Below, piece by piece: positions 1-11,074 of a stretch of DNA of 64,000 bases (position 1 is the first letter of the stretch; each line of letters starts with the position of its first letter). The translations under genes were made by a program, and so were the position numbers. Source of the DNA: Artemia franciscana. Taxonomy: Eukaryota; Arthropoda; Branchiopoda; Anostraca; Artemiidae. Below the pieces are notes generated by a model. It was not told the origin of the DNA. It made no database searches and saw only the letters and a program-made list of their open reading frames with translations. The stretch spans positions 36,589,902-36,653,901 of the forward strand of contig NC_088872.1 in NCBI RefSeq assembly GCF_032884065.1, read 5' to 3'.

Positions 1-231
1 ACTGAAGGTAAGGAGCAACATCAAAACTCAAAACGAACAGAAATTATTCCGTATATAAGGGTTGATCCCTCCTCAATACTTCGCTCTTTACGCTAAAGCT
101 GTTGACCGTCCTTAAAAAATTGGGATAAACAACCAACCTTAGCCTAAAGACTGATATACTGAAGATGGGGAAACCCTTCATATAAGAAATAATTTCTGTT
201 TGTTTTGATGTTGTTCTTTACTTTCAGGTCA
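1..231. repeat. Foldback module of element X
   Basis: The sequence beginning CTGAAGGTAAGGAGCAAC returns in inverted form near 231 as GTTGTTCTTTACTTTCAG. Inside, a CCCTCCTCAATACTTCGCTC block is mirrored by a later GATATACTGAAGATGGGGA block. The arms are roughly 100 bp with a short spacer. The same module occurs at 24831-25115, in part at 27403-27520, and almost perfectly palindromic at 53676-53985. Confidence 0.65.
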
Positions 232-1232
232 AAAAAACCTGTTTTATATTTAATTTCTGTCTTTTTTTAAATAATGCAGGTAAATCTGATTGGTGCTCCA
301 TGAAATACACCCCCCTCAAGTTCCCATCCTCGCTGAAAACCTCCCTCCCCATAAAATTTCTTGCGGACGATTCTGCCTGAAAAATTGCCTTAGCATACTT
401 TCATTTGAAAAGGACTTATCTCCAACCAGTTTCTCGATCACTCCGGAAATGCCCTCTTCCGTGAAGTTTTTTTTTCTGAAAATCAAACTACGCGGAAAAT
501 TTCCTCCGGTACATCTCACATGCAAAATTTAGTTGGCAAAGAGAATATAAGACAATAAAAATTTCGTATAGGAATCCTGTCAAATCCCTCCAGTGTAAAA
601 TTTTTCTTCAAAATTCACCCCCCCCCTGGATATTTCCCTCTCCAAGAAAGATTCTTTCAACGAAAATCCACCCCAAACACACAAAAAAAAACGAAAAATG
701 TCTATACTTCCCAATAACAAATATCGTACGTAACCAATGGGCCAATTTCATAACTCACAGGTCTCTCCCTACGGACTCTTGGGGGGGGGGTCATTTTAAC
801 CCTAAAGACATAGTTATTTGAACTTTCTCAACTATACTGAATAAAGGGACTGTCCATCATTAAGTACGATCACCCCTGAAAAAAGAAACAAATAAACACG
901 CATCCGAGATTTTTCCTCGCATCCGTGACCTGGCAAAAGTAATAAAAATCCATATTTTTGTATATAGGAGCTTGAAACTACTACAGTAGGATTATCAGGT
1001 AGGCCGAAACTGGTGGTGTGATGTTCATCAAGATTCATTGAATTTTAGCCCCCCCCCCCTATTTAATAAATCAGGCAAACTTTCTAAGGCTTGTAACTTT
1101 TGATGGGCAACACTAAAATTGATGAATCTTATGTATTTGAAGTCAGCATAACAAGCTGATTCTTTTGATGTATCTATTGATATCGAAACTCCGTTTCTTT
1201 AATTTTGGTTACTTTTGAGCCGAGTTGATCCT

Positions 1233-2395
1233 TATTTGGACGGTTCCCAAAATCACAACGATCTTTTTGCCCATGCTCACAATGACCGTTCTTAGAATTC
1301 CCACGGCTCAAACTGCCAACTGACTCAAAATGCCCACGATTCAGGATGGACACCAGAAATTGGTATCGTTCGAAATGCTGGCGGCTTAAAACGCCGACAG
1401 TTCAAACTGGTCATATGGGATATTAACATCATCCTAGTTTACAATGCCGACTGCCGAAACCGTCCACAGGGGAGGCCGAAATCATCTTGGGACAGCGGAC
1501 TATGAGATTATAAGTGAAGTGTAAACCTATTGAAGGCTTTTTAAGAATCATAAATCGTTTATTGAAAACCAACTTCATAGCTTTCTTCAGAAGAAGATAC
1601 TAAAATTTTGCTGTTTGCTTATAAAAATGAAATGAAATATTTAAACTAGTTCACTTTGTTAAAAATCTTTGTAAAAAAAAAAGGCCCAAACGGATTCAAA
1701 AACCTAGTCTTTCGTCCTTTGACAGGCACTGATTTATTCTGACTTCTGGTCCTGCTGTTTTAGGGGGCATCAGGGGGAGCAAGACTCTGTACTTTTCACT
1801 TTCTAACAACTTTTTACCGAATTTAAAAATTAAGTCTTGTCTCCGGGAGTAAAGACTAGGGACCCTCAACACTGTCATGGACTGCTCATGTGATTCGAAG
1901 TTAGGTCCCATGATAATTCTCACCGTGCGTTTCTGTACTGCTTCTAGCTCTTTTGTTAGATAAAACTTGGATAAACTGCATTTGGGGTCCCCACACCGGA
2001 CAGCAGTATTCTAAAAGATGGCGCACGTGAGTGAGGTATGCGAGACGGAGTTCGAGAACTGTGAAGCCGAGTCTACGCATTGACACTAAGGTTAGCAGTG
2101 AGGATTAGCCTTTTCGCACTACGCTTTCGACGTGGTCTTTGAATGAACAGTCATTGCTGAAAGTTACTCCCAGAAATTTCCATTGTACCAAAGTCAAGTT
2201 CGTGTTACTGTATTTGTGCTTCAACGGCATCGATTTGCCGGCACCCGGTGTACACGGGTTTGGGGAGTGAGCAACCCCTCGTCTCATCCCAAATTAAGGA
2301 GTGAAACCTAAAATGTATCCAATGGTGGGCATTTTGAGTTGTTGGCATTTTTCGTGGGCATTGTGATCGAGGGCATTTTCAGTGTTAGCCCCTTA
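1233..2395. mobile_element. Insertion inside element X with inverted minisatellite-like ends
   Basis: This block separates X sequence that is continuous in the 52-kb copy. The left flank ends in CCTTAT and the right flank resumes with CCTTAC, a possible target-site duplication. The left part (1245-1490) has degenerate short repeats built on CTCAAAATGCCCACGATTCA. The right end (about 2310-2390) has the same motif inverted, as GTGGGCATTTTGAGTTG. Between them lies a degraded minus-strand LINE fragment. The class is unknown; it may be a composite of two insertions. Confidence 0.5.
1690..2290 (-). pseudogene. Degraded LINE reverse transcriptase, C-terminal part
   Basis: Three frames on the minus strand together read like the region after the reverse transcriptase core of Jockey/CR1-type non-LTR retrotransposons. 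In order they give a FLGVTFSNDCSFKDHV piece (about 2105-2170), LEYCCPVWGPQ (about 1985-2030), and MGPNFESHEQS followed by SLYSRRQDLIFKFGKKLL (about 1800-1920). The + strand fragment at 6486-7249 carries the same motifs with fewer breaks. Frameshifts and missing sequence make this copy non-functional. The family assignment rests on motif recognition only. Confidence 0.6.
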
Positions 2396-2599
2396 CTTAC
2401 AGTTCGTTACCATGAACTGTTTGATAAGCCTAATTGGATTTGTTGCAATTTATTGAATAATTCAAATTTTTGAAGCGGACTACAATATCCTGCAATAACC
2501 CCCCGACTGAACTTGATCCAACAGTGCATGAAGATATTCTTAATTGTAGCAAAAGATCATAGACAACACATATGCTATTATTTCTAACTACTTTACAGT

Positions 2600-3030
2600 G
2601 CTACGACTAACAACTTAATGCAGAACCAAGCCGCCAGAGACCAACACAGCTGCGCACGCTCCGCCGCCATATCAATCAATTTAAATCCTTACTTTTTACA
2701 GCTTCTCCAAAAGTTTAAATTCCCCTTAAATCCTCCCTTAGGACCTCTTATCCAAATCGAAGACGAAGTGCTTGACCAAAAAGGTCGTTCTTTGGCAATT
2801 TGTCATCCTTTATCCGCAGAATATGTCCTTGTCATCTCAACTTTTATCTCATTATAGCCCTGGAAAGCGTGATAGAACCGCATTTTCCGCATAGCTTACT
2901 GTCTGTAATATGGTCAGTCAGACGGGTACCCAAATTAATCATTCGACAATTCCTCTGGAAAAAAATCTAGTAAACTACACTCCGTGTTTCGGAGCGCCCA
3001 CACTTCAGAACCATACTGCACTGACCACTA
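2600..3030 (-). pseudogene. RTE-like LINE, 3' fragment (copy A)
   Basis: Read on the minus strand, this gives broken frames resembling the C-terminal end of an endonuclease/reverse-transcriptase LINE. A QYGSEVWALRNTECSLLDFF segment (about 2965-3025) is followed by degraded sequence ending in a tryptophan-rich tail near 2640. The block is repeated at 29930-30390, in diverged form at 14995-15810, and in a short piece at about 3335-3395. The LINE at 51740-54330 is of the same general type in the opposite orientation. Stops and frameshifts exclude function. Confidence 0.55.
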
Positions 3031-3122
3031 GTGCGACTGTGGCTTCCAAAATTCAAATCTTGTTTCGTAGACTTGTATCAAATTATATGCAAGTTTTTAA
3101 ATATATACGAATTATAAAAGTA

Positions 3123-4530
3123 AGTGATATGAGAGGTAGTAACAACTGAGGTGGTAGTTGTCAGCGGGCTTAGGCCTGGGCAGGTGGGGGAGCTGTCTGA
3201 CCAGTTTTTGTGGCATTGAATTCCTTTTATTGTCTATTCTACACTTCCTAACCTTTGTCCCCCCCCCCTATCATAAAGCCGTTTCTAGTAGTGTCATAAA
3301 CCATTGTTTAAGGCATTTTTTTTCTGTTCTTTTTTGCCCACGCTTCAGAACCATGCTGGACTACTGCTGCCATTGTAGCTAAAACCGTTACTGGTAGTAG
3401 TAGTGCCAGTAGCAATCATGGCGGGAGTAATGATTAGAATGACTTGATCATCTAAGCTACCTTTTCGTGATGGCACACACTAAAAGGGGTTCAACCCTAC
3501 TGTTCAGGTAGGAATGTGTTTTACTCTCCCACAATACGTCGTCCTCAAATAACTTCTCGAAAATGTGGATTCCCAGGATCTAAACCAGGGGTTTTCTAAT
3601 GGTTTTGTGTTTACTGGTTTTTTTTCAATCCAGAAGACAAAAACTTTGTGCCCCTGTAAAAGCACACGCCTGAAAAGTCTTGGGCTAGTAGTTCAGAATT
3701 GTTGTCCCAAGTCCCCATGGAGGAACAAGGCTTAAGGTATTATAAAATAAACTGCAAATGGAGAGTGATTCGTACCAGCAAGGTTGTACCTAAGGGGGGT
3801 CACTGGTTTTAGATCCCTCTCCCCGAGATATTTGCCAATTTTTTTTATCCACCCCCCTCATTAGAAAAATCCTGGATGTGCTCTTTTGTACCAGTGCTAA
3901 TTGGAACTTAAGTTTAAAGCCACCAAACGATGTTGGAAAGCTTGCAAAAATTTAGTTCAATTAGTGTGGGGTTGAGGGTAGGAGTTCTTCTCATGTATAG
4001 AGCAAGTCTAAACATGATATCAAAAACAATCGTACTTTAGTTTGTTCTAGCAGGACGAAAAAAAGCCACGCGTAACTCTAAATATTTTGCGGTTACATTT
4101 TACCTATGCAAGTCGAAGCGACCCAAAATTTATTATGTCGATCGGGTGGTTTTAGAACATGGTGGCCGCCGTTTTACCCCCCTCCCCGCGGTAACTTTTG
4201 CAATAACAGTATAGACCAGAAAAATTCCCAGAAATCGTTATTGAGTCAACATCAATTTCAGATTTTTGATGCGGTTTTACAGTTTCTTTTGTAAGCCCTC
4301 CGAAGTTTCTGCGATACTGAAGTGGAGGTGTGGATGAAAAAGGGGCAGTCCCATTGCTATTTAGAATAAATTCTGTTCATTTGTGGGTTTAATGTTATCC
4401 TTTACTTTCATAATAACAGCGTAGACCAGAATATTCTCATAAATCATAAGAGGGTAGATATCAATTTCGCATTTTTGCTGCGTTTTTTAAAGTTTCTGGC
4501 GCAACCATCCCTTTATAAAGCCCCCATCAA
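3123..4530. other. Segment present in copy A only
   Basis: Copy B passes directly from the equivalent of 3122 to that of 4531 (30470-30480). The segment holds another short minus-strand LINE scrap (about 3335-3395, reading QHGSEAWA) and two related stretches at about 4196-4290 and 4410-4500. Each of these carries a TAGACCAGAA motif and also occurs in foldback Z (33270-33370, 34190-34390). No gene is seen. Confidence 0.5.
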
Positions 4531-5568
4531 AAAAAATGTTGGTTACGGCCCTGGGGATTATATATCAATTATATATGTATCTACCTCCACCCCCTTCTCG
4601 TCTCTCCTTTAGAACTAATTCCCTTTTTATCTGATGGCTCAATGAGACCTGGGATGTTTTGGCACTAAAATGTACCCTTTGAAGTATCCCTCTCCCTCCC
4701 AAGCTCTAAAGCATTCAGAGAACCCCATTATAAAAAATTAAGTGTTTTTTTTAAGTTCTGTAATTTGTTTGTTGCTTACACATAGTATTTGTTATTGGAA
4801 AACATAGACATTTTTCGCGGGGGAGTTTTCTGTGGGGGGACTATCTGGGGAAATTTCAGTGCGGAGTAAATTTTTGGGAATAATTTTCTTTCAACGAGGA
4901 TTTTTTTCCGCGGGGGGGGGGGTAATTGTCTAGAACTCTGGAATATCACTAGAAGACTTATCTGAATGGGCAGGTCTAGTGACCTTTTGAGCAATGATTA
5001 CTGCTATTTCATGCAATGAAACGACAATTGGACCCGGCTATGGCCACAATCCTATCATACAAAAATTACATTTATTTCTTTAATCGGTTAAAAACTATTC
5101 ACATGCAGTATAGCCTCCCAGTTATATATGTTGCACTGACATGTGATGGTGCATTCGTCCCTTAAAGTATTCACAGTTCAAACCAAATGGATGGCTACTT
5201 TTGAGAATTTATGCACAGTAGGCTATCTCTATCGGTTCCACAGTATTGAAAATTGTTCAACCCTATTCGGATGGGGTAAATTTATTTGTGCGGGGGGCTA
5301 ATACCTCAAGAAGTACGGGTTTAGGCCAAATCTATCGATTTTTGTAAGGGGTTCTTTACTTTGGAACACACTCAAGAATACGCTGTCTAAGGTCTGACAA
5401 AAACCGGTTTGGTTCTCTGGAATCGGCTATGATTTATTATTTTGAGTGATAAAACTACGATGCAGGCAGGGACGGATCTAAAGCGAAATCTTGGGGGGCA
5501 ATTATGACAAGGCTGCCGATGTCATAGTTAGGTACACCATTCACGGCTATCTTTTTCTATTGAGGACG

Positions 5569-5637
5569 GTTCGTTTAGCTAACATCACGAAGGAAATCAA
5601 TTTACTACTTACCGATCTGTTACGGATGCCATCAGTT
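5569..5637 (+). pseudogene. Decayed fragment of PDK exon 2
   Basis: These 69 bases match 32387-32455 of the functional PDK exon 2 with six differences counted by eye. They encode 23 residues corresponding to V52-V74, with three replacements (Met to Thr, Pro to Leu, Ala to Thr) and three silent changes. The first part of the exon, including the acceptor and the NACEK region, is missing. At 5638 the sequence jumps to intron sequence equivalent to about 32786, so the end of the exon and its donor are also lost. It lies inside copy A, about 14 kb upstream of the PDK start codon. It is a non-functional exon relic, not a processed copy, because flanking intron sequence was duplicated too. Confidence 0.85.
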
Positions 5638-6004
5638 GAAACAGGACCTAGGCTATTTGCAAGAATCACGTAACTCCAAAACTGTCACTTCTTTTTAGGG
5701 GTTAAAATTTTCGCTCATGTGGTTTCAAAACCAATCAGGTTTCAGTGACGTGGGTTTTTTTCCAAAAAGAAAGAAAAACATGATTGTCTTGTGGAAGTAC
5801 GTCACAGATGTAAGCCAATGAAACTAAAGTATGCATTTTTACCATGGAATAATAGGAAAGTAGATTCTCTTTGTCCTGTACAATGCATTATGAGGAATAT
5901 AATAACTCCTTATAATGCTGAGTAGTTGGTACTGAACAAGTCTAGGCGTTTACCCCCCCCCCCCCTGCGGCTGGCTTGTCTACTGTCACTTTCGACAAAA
6001 AAAA

Positions 6005-7300
6005 ACTAGAACTCTCAATTTCTGATCGAACAAGCACCCTCCGGAGTTTCTGCGACCATGAGGTGGGGTTATGGATGAGGAAGGGACAATCCCCCTCCTA
6101 TACGGAGTGAATTTTACTCATTTTGGGTTTAATGTCACTCTTTACTTTCGGTAAAATCTCTTGTTCCTTCCCCTCCCCCAAACATTTTAGCTGGTAACGA
6201 CCCTGAAGGAAGGTGGAGGAAGAAATTGGTATGTAATCCCTGTGACCGTATTCAGGACTTTTGTTTAGGGGAGTATTTTTTTCGGGGAGGGGGTACAAAA
6301 AGACTTGAATTAAACGCATCAAAAATATGAACTTGATATTTAATCCCTGTTAATTTCAGGGAATATTTTTGGTTTATCCTGTTATTATGACATTAAAGCG
6401 TAGCATTAAACCCCTAAATGAGCAGTATTTATTCCGTATAGGAGGGGATTGCCCCTTCCTCATCTCCACCTTATGGACGCAGAAATAGTCTATAGAATAG
6501 TCTACAAGAGAATGAACAGAAATCAAAAGTTTTACGATTTAATCCACTCAGGCGAGATATCACTATCACAGATGCTCTGTTTCCAATTGTTTCCTCTACA
6601 AACAATCCTAGGCGTAAAATTTACAAGTGACTGCTCGTTTAAGCTGTATATAGACAATATTGTACACAAAGGTCACTACTCAATCTAGAGTTTAACAAGT
6701 ATGCGCAGTTAGGCTTCTCTGATCGTCAGCTCTTGCTGGCGTATACAACCTACATCAGGCCTTTTCTCGAGTATTGCTGTCCCGTTTGGGGTCCCCAAAC
6801 TCAGAACACAGCTTACATGGCAGATGAACTAGAACATGTTCAAAAACGCGCTACTAGGATAATACTTGGACCCGGTTTCAGCATCTACGAAAGTGCCCGT
6901 GAGCTCTTGAATTTGCCCACCTTATTCGATCGAAGACATGAGCTAATAATGAAATTTGGGAAATCACTATTAACAAACGAGAAGCACCGATCCATACTTC
7001 TACCAGCCGCATCAATCAGCAGGCATACTAGGCATTACAACAAACTAGAACCAGTCAAGCGCCGTCCAAACAGATTCGCAAACTCCTTTGTACCATATTT
7101 CGTACGTGCATTTAACAAGTGAATTGAAAGTTGCACCGTATTCCATAAGTGTATCTAATTAGTGACCATTTTGTAATTGTAAAAGTAGCGTAATTTAGCG
7201 TTCACTTTTGAGTACTATGATAGCTATTTCAATAAACGAAGACGAATAGGAAAATTGGGAAAGTGCTCATTACGCCAGAAATTGAGAGTTGTAGTCCTTT
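6005..7300. repeat. Foldback element Z, copy A (deleted and interrupted)
   Basis: The left arm (6005-6150) and right arm (6240-6485 plus 7249-7300) are inverted relative to each other, sharing TTTAATGTCA and GAGGAAGGGACAATCC-type segments. Compared with copy B (33125-34475), the centre is shortened and the right arm is interrupted by the LINE at 6486-7249. Confidence 0.55.
6486..7249 (+). mobile_element. 5'-truncated Jockey/CR1-like LINE insertion
   Basis: The insertion has no counterpart at the matching place in copy B: sequence before 6485 and after 7249 joins directly at about 34420. It encodes the end of a non-LTR reverse transcriptase. An ILGVKFTSDCSFKLY piece (6607-6660) is followed, after a frame change, by a 129-residue frame (6733-7122) with RPFLEYCCPVWGPQ, ELEHVQKRATRIILGPGF and FDRRHELIMKFGKSLL motifs. 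The 3' part ends near an AATAAA-like tract (about 7230). The 5' truncation is typical of target-primed reverse transcription. It is related to the minus-strand fragment at 1690-2290. Confidence 0.7.
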
Positions 7301-8384
7301 TTTATAAGTCGAAAGTCACTGGACACCAACAAGCCAAGGGAGGGGGAGAGGGTAACGCTGCCTCCAGTATTAAACACCCAACTCTGTACATATCAACTCA
7401 GTTTAAAATTCGCTCTGCTCAATAATTACTTATTATCCATTTTGAGAGGTATTTAAGGATCAAGAACAGATGGAGGGCGCTGTTCCAAAAAAACTAACTT
7501 TGTGGATTTGTATTTTTATTGTTCTCCTGGGATAATCCATTGGGTGTATACATGACATAAATTTGGAACATACACCCAAACTAAATTAAGGATGTTATCT
7601 ATACTTGTATCATCCATTTTACCAGTACGCCATCGTTATCGGATACCAAGATACTCAAGATTTTGATAATACCCTTTGTTTTGTTTTTTTCAAAATACAT
7701 TTATTTTATTTAAATTTTCTTGCTTAAAGAAGTAGTTTGAAATTGAATTTGTCTATATTAAAATCGGTTTTGCCTATATATCTCAAGGGCCTAAAAACCA
7801 TTGTCGTTCACAATGTATAATACATTTTATAATCATCGCCCAATTCATATAATAAATAGACCTATAAGGTACAATAATGCATTTATAACGAACTCTTAAT
7901 AATCAAGCTTTTACCTCAGTGAAAATAGGAAGGTGTGGCATAAATTACGCAATTTATTAATTAGTGCTATGTTTACTTAGGATATTACCTATGGTTGTGT
8001 GATTTGAAGATGTCCTTGGGTAATTGTCCAAGCTTAGCTCCATGTTTACTTTTCGATTTGTTCGTTTGCGAAAACAAGTGCAACTTTTCAAAGAACCAGA
8101 AATAATTCATAAGTAAAATATTTCTTAGAGAGACAACTGTTGTACGTATCCAGTCGCTTGGTGTAGCCTTTGAAGACCATTCTAGATGAATAGATTAATC
8201 GGCAAAAGCCTACAAGAAGATATGCAGCAGCAAAATAACAATTGTAATCTGGTATGGCCACGAGGGGGAGGCGGTACTTATGTATTATCCTGAACACACT
8301 CAAGAAGTTTGCTTTGTGTGACCTGCGTAAAATTGATTTTTTCTTGCTTTTGGTTATAATTAGCTTATTCTTTCGTGAATTAAA

Positions 8385-9010
8385 CTACGGTGCAAGTATA
8401 TTTTAATTAAATATTGAATATATAGATGTCGTTAGGTTAGGTATTTAATATAATGCGTTCTGGGCGGCCTGCTTTCCATACTTTTTTCTCTAGTTTCCGT
8501 AATTTTGTTATTAACGTATTATAATTTCATCATATTTTGGTATATTTCATTATTATTAACCTAACTTCTCTTGTTGAGTGGGTTTGGGATAATACACAAG
8601 TACCAGTGAGGCTTTGGACTCATTCGCCTTCCTCAAGTTTCGAGATTTGCTCTCAAATTGCACCTGATCCCCTTATTTTTTATTTTAGCCCCCTTCAAAT
8701 TCATTTTAGTACTTACGTGTTATGGCGACCACACCAAAGAAGTGAAGCTAGATTAAGCAAAATGAAATATACCAAAACACGAAGAAAGTAAAATACTTTA
8801 ATTACAAAACTGTGGAAACTACAACAAAGAATTATGGAAAGCAGGCTGCCAGAACGCGTTGTATTAAAAAACTAACTTAGCCAACTACCAACTCGTTACA
8901 TACCGTTTATCTTGCTAAGGCTAAGCTGATGACCTCCGAGTGAACACTGAAAACCGTTTTCATTACAGATCAAAAATAAAGTATAGTCGCTATTACACGT
9001 AGGTATCTTC
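8385..9010. repeat. Inverted-repeat element Y (MITE-like), copy A
   Basis: The left arm (about 8430-8620, with CGTTCTGGGCGGCCTGCTTT and TTTTGGTATATTTCATTAT) is mirrored by the right arm (about 8700-8900, with GGAAAGCAGGCTGCCAGAAC and AATGAAATATACCAAAACAC). The arms are roughly 190 bp. The same element occurs in copy B (36925-37570), and single arms occur at about 31550-31750, 22430-22560 and 55745-56050. The stretch from 8270, with GGTACTTATGTATTATCC, repeats part of the arm end once more. Confidence 0.7.
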
Positions 9011-9088
9011 ATTTCTACGTACTTGCCTGGCTACGAGGAAATGAAACTACTAATTGTGTTGCGAGAGCAACACTTTGGTTTTGTCCCG

Positions 9089-9523
9089 TTTTTTTTTTCC
9101 TATGCCGCCGATCTCAGCTTATTCATGGAAACTAGTGAGGGTCTAACCTTTGCGGTTTTTGTGTGGACCTCGTGGAAAGTGTGGACCTCAGGCTGGGTTG
9201 ATGAATATGACATTATATTTTGGAAAGCTCCGCAGAACTCTTGCCTGGGGCCAAAAAGGATGGTTTTTGCTTATCCACGAGCCAGAGCCTATGGTGTGCG
9301 AAGTGAAGCGGAGTTATATAGCCTATGTCACAGAGGAGTATCTCAAGTTGTGCAGCCAAGCTTTCGTTTCATCAAAGCATGTTTCTGCTTTCGAGTGGAA
9401 AGCCCCGTTCAAGCAGGCAGGCACCACTTTCAAATTGAAGATGGACTAAAATCTATAAGTGTTAAATATATGCGGCAGTTACCCAGCCCCACAGCCAATA
9501 TATCTTCTTTGAGTGATAAATAG
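9089..9523 (+). other. Open-frame block inside the Helentron-like element
   Basis: One frame stays open to a stop at 9523, and a second frame is open over 9150-9449. The block is visibly richer in G and C than its surroundings. The first frame contains WKVWTSGWVDEYDIIFWK and the second WFLLIHEPEPMVCEVKRSY; neither is recognised. No credible in-frame ATG belongs to the second frame at its beginning. Elements of this type often carry pieces of host genes, so a captured exon is one explanation; chance in GC-richer DNA is another. It is not called as a gene. Confidence 0.3.
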
Positions 9524-9994
9524 GAAAATTTACAGAAGCAAAAATGTGGCATTTTACCACGGGTCCGAAAGTGCTGGCATCTATTTTTCTATCCATTTCT
9601 GTTCATGATTTCAGCTGAATTTATCATTCGGTTTTTCAGACTTGAGATTGCGGTAGAGAAATGGTATCAGATGTGCCTAATAAACTTTAAAATTTCTCTC
9701 ATTGCTAAAGAAATTGGAACTTATCCTTTGCTCCTTTCTAAGTGGTGACGTTGGAAAGTTGGCCTACGGCAAAAAAAATAAACTTTTGAACTAAGACACA
9801 TAGATTTTTTTTTTCGACGGCAATCGATAGCTCTTGATGAGCTGATCAAAGAATATGATATCCATTTTTCGGTACAAAAATTCCTTCATGAGGTATACCA
9901 GTTTGAAAGTTTCAAGGAGTTGACAACTTCAGTAGTAAGGTACACACTGAAACGAAATCTAGGCCAATAGAAATTGTGAGACATATAGAGGACT

Positions 9995-10245
9995 TGTAAG
10001 CAACAGTTGGCTGTTAGGTAATAATCACCTTAGGCAATGAGGGGTTAAAAACGTTTGCTAGTTGGTGTATCTATTATTTGTTTCCAGTGTATTTGATGGT
10101 AAACCAATTTGTTTCCAGTGGTAAGACATGTAGGAGACTTGTAAGTAATAATTTGCTGTTAGGCTACAGTCAACTTCAGCGATGAGGGGTTTGCAACTAT
10201 GCTAGTTGGTGTACCCATTTATTTGTTTCCGGTGAACTTGATGTC
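9995..10245. repeat. Two diverged direct repeats, about 144 bp apart
   Basis: Segments at 9995-10095 and 10139-10245 share an ACTTGTAAG start, a TGCTGTTAGG-type centre, GATGAGGGGTT and a GCTAGTTGGTGTA end. They lie inside the Helentron-like element. No coding signal was seen. Confidence 0.6.
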
Positions 10246-10382
10246 TATCACGGGAGAGGGACTTGTAAGAATTTGTTCACTTTGGCTAGAAATTTGTGCA
10301 AATTGGTGCACATTGTACTCGATCTCTTTAAATCTGACAGAATTAAGTGTTTACGCAACAGATATAAACGATTACATAAAAC

Positions 10383-10925
10383 AATGAGGTAGCTTCGTAA
10401 TAATTAGTGTCACCTATGGTATTTTAATCCTGAAAAGTTACGGATAGCTTTATAATAACAAATAGATTATATAAGATATTGTTCCAAGTTTTCATCCGTC
10501 ACGATGTCTACGATTGAAAAGGATAAAGTTCAACTGGCTGCAAAGTCAATTTAGTCCCTTCTTTCGATATTAGTTTGTAGTTGTTGTTTTTTCAACGCTG
10601 AGGAATAGCCTTTTGTCATGTGATAACTGATTGCGTTCTTGTTAGAATATACCGTTTTAAAAACTTCGATAGGCTGACAACTTCATCATTTAACCGATAG
10701 TGAAGAAACAAGCACAATCGAGAATGCAAAATAATGAGATAGTTTCGTAATAATTAATAGAATGTCATCTATGGTATTTTGATCCCGAAAAGTTAGGGAT
10801 AGCTTTATAATACCAACTAGATTATATAAGATATTGTTCCGAGTTTTCATGCGTCACGGTGTCTACGATTGAAAAGGATAAAGTTCAACTGGCTACAAAG
10901 TCAATTTAGTCCCTTCTTTCGATAC
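10383..10925. repeat. Direct duplication of about 190 bp, period about 348 bp
   Basis: 10383-10573 and 10733-10925 are close copies. Both carry TCGTAATAATTA near the start, TTATATAAGATATTGTTCC in the middle and GATTGAAAAGGATAAAGTTC near the end. The intervening sequence is unrelated. The duplication is inside the Helentron-like element, where interior tandem repeats are common. Confidence 0.75.
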
Positions 10926-10995
10926 TATTTTTTTTTCAACGCTGAGGAATACCTTTGATCATGTGATTACTGATCGACAGCGAAGAAACAAAATC

Positions 10996-11074
10996 AAAGT
11001 GTTGCTCTCGCAACACTTTAGCCGGCGAAGCCGGACAAAGGTTGCCGCAACACTTCACGTTGCCCGGGCAACGT
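10996..11074. repeat. Three consecutive GC-rich hairpins at an element end
   Basis: 10996-11019 is a perfect 10-bp stem with a TCTC loop. 11022-11034 is a CCGGC/GCCGG stem with a GAA loop. 11057-11074 is the perfect 18-nt palindrome ACGTTGCCCGGGCAACGT. All lie within 90 bases of the 3' end of the element at 9056-11082 and contrast with the AT-rich surroundings. Confidence 0.85.

Larger units (their letters stand above)
1..2424. mobile_element. Repeat element X, copy 1 (interrupted)
   Basis: Unclassified interspersed element. The window opens on its foldback module (1-231). The body runs to about 1232, is interrupted by another element (about 1233-2395), and ends at 2392-2424 with a small hairpin around CAGTTCGTTACCATGAACTG. 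The same sequence in the same order occurs at 24831-29840, and reversed at 52246-53985, where both ends are visible. No long reading frame is conserved between copies, so this is probably a non-autonomous element. Short frames on both strands in 290-1040 do not persist in the other copies and are not treated as genes. The family is not identified, and the left end may lie outside the window. Confidence 0.65.
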
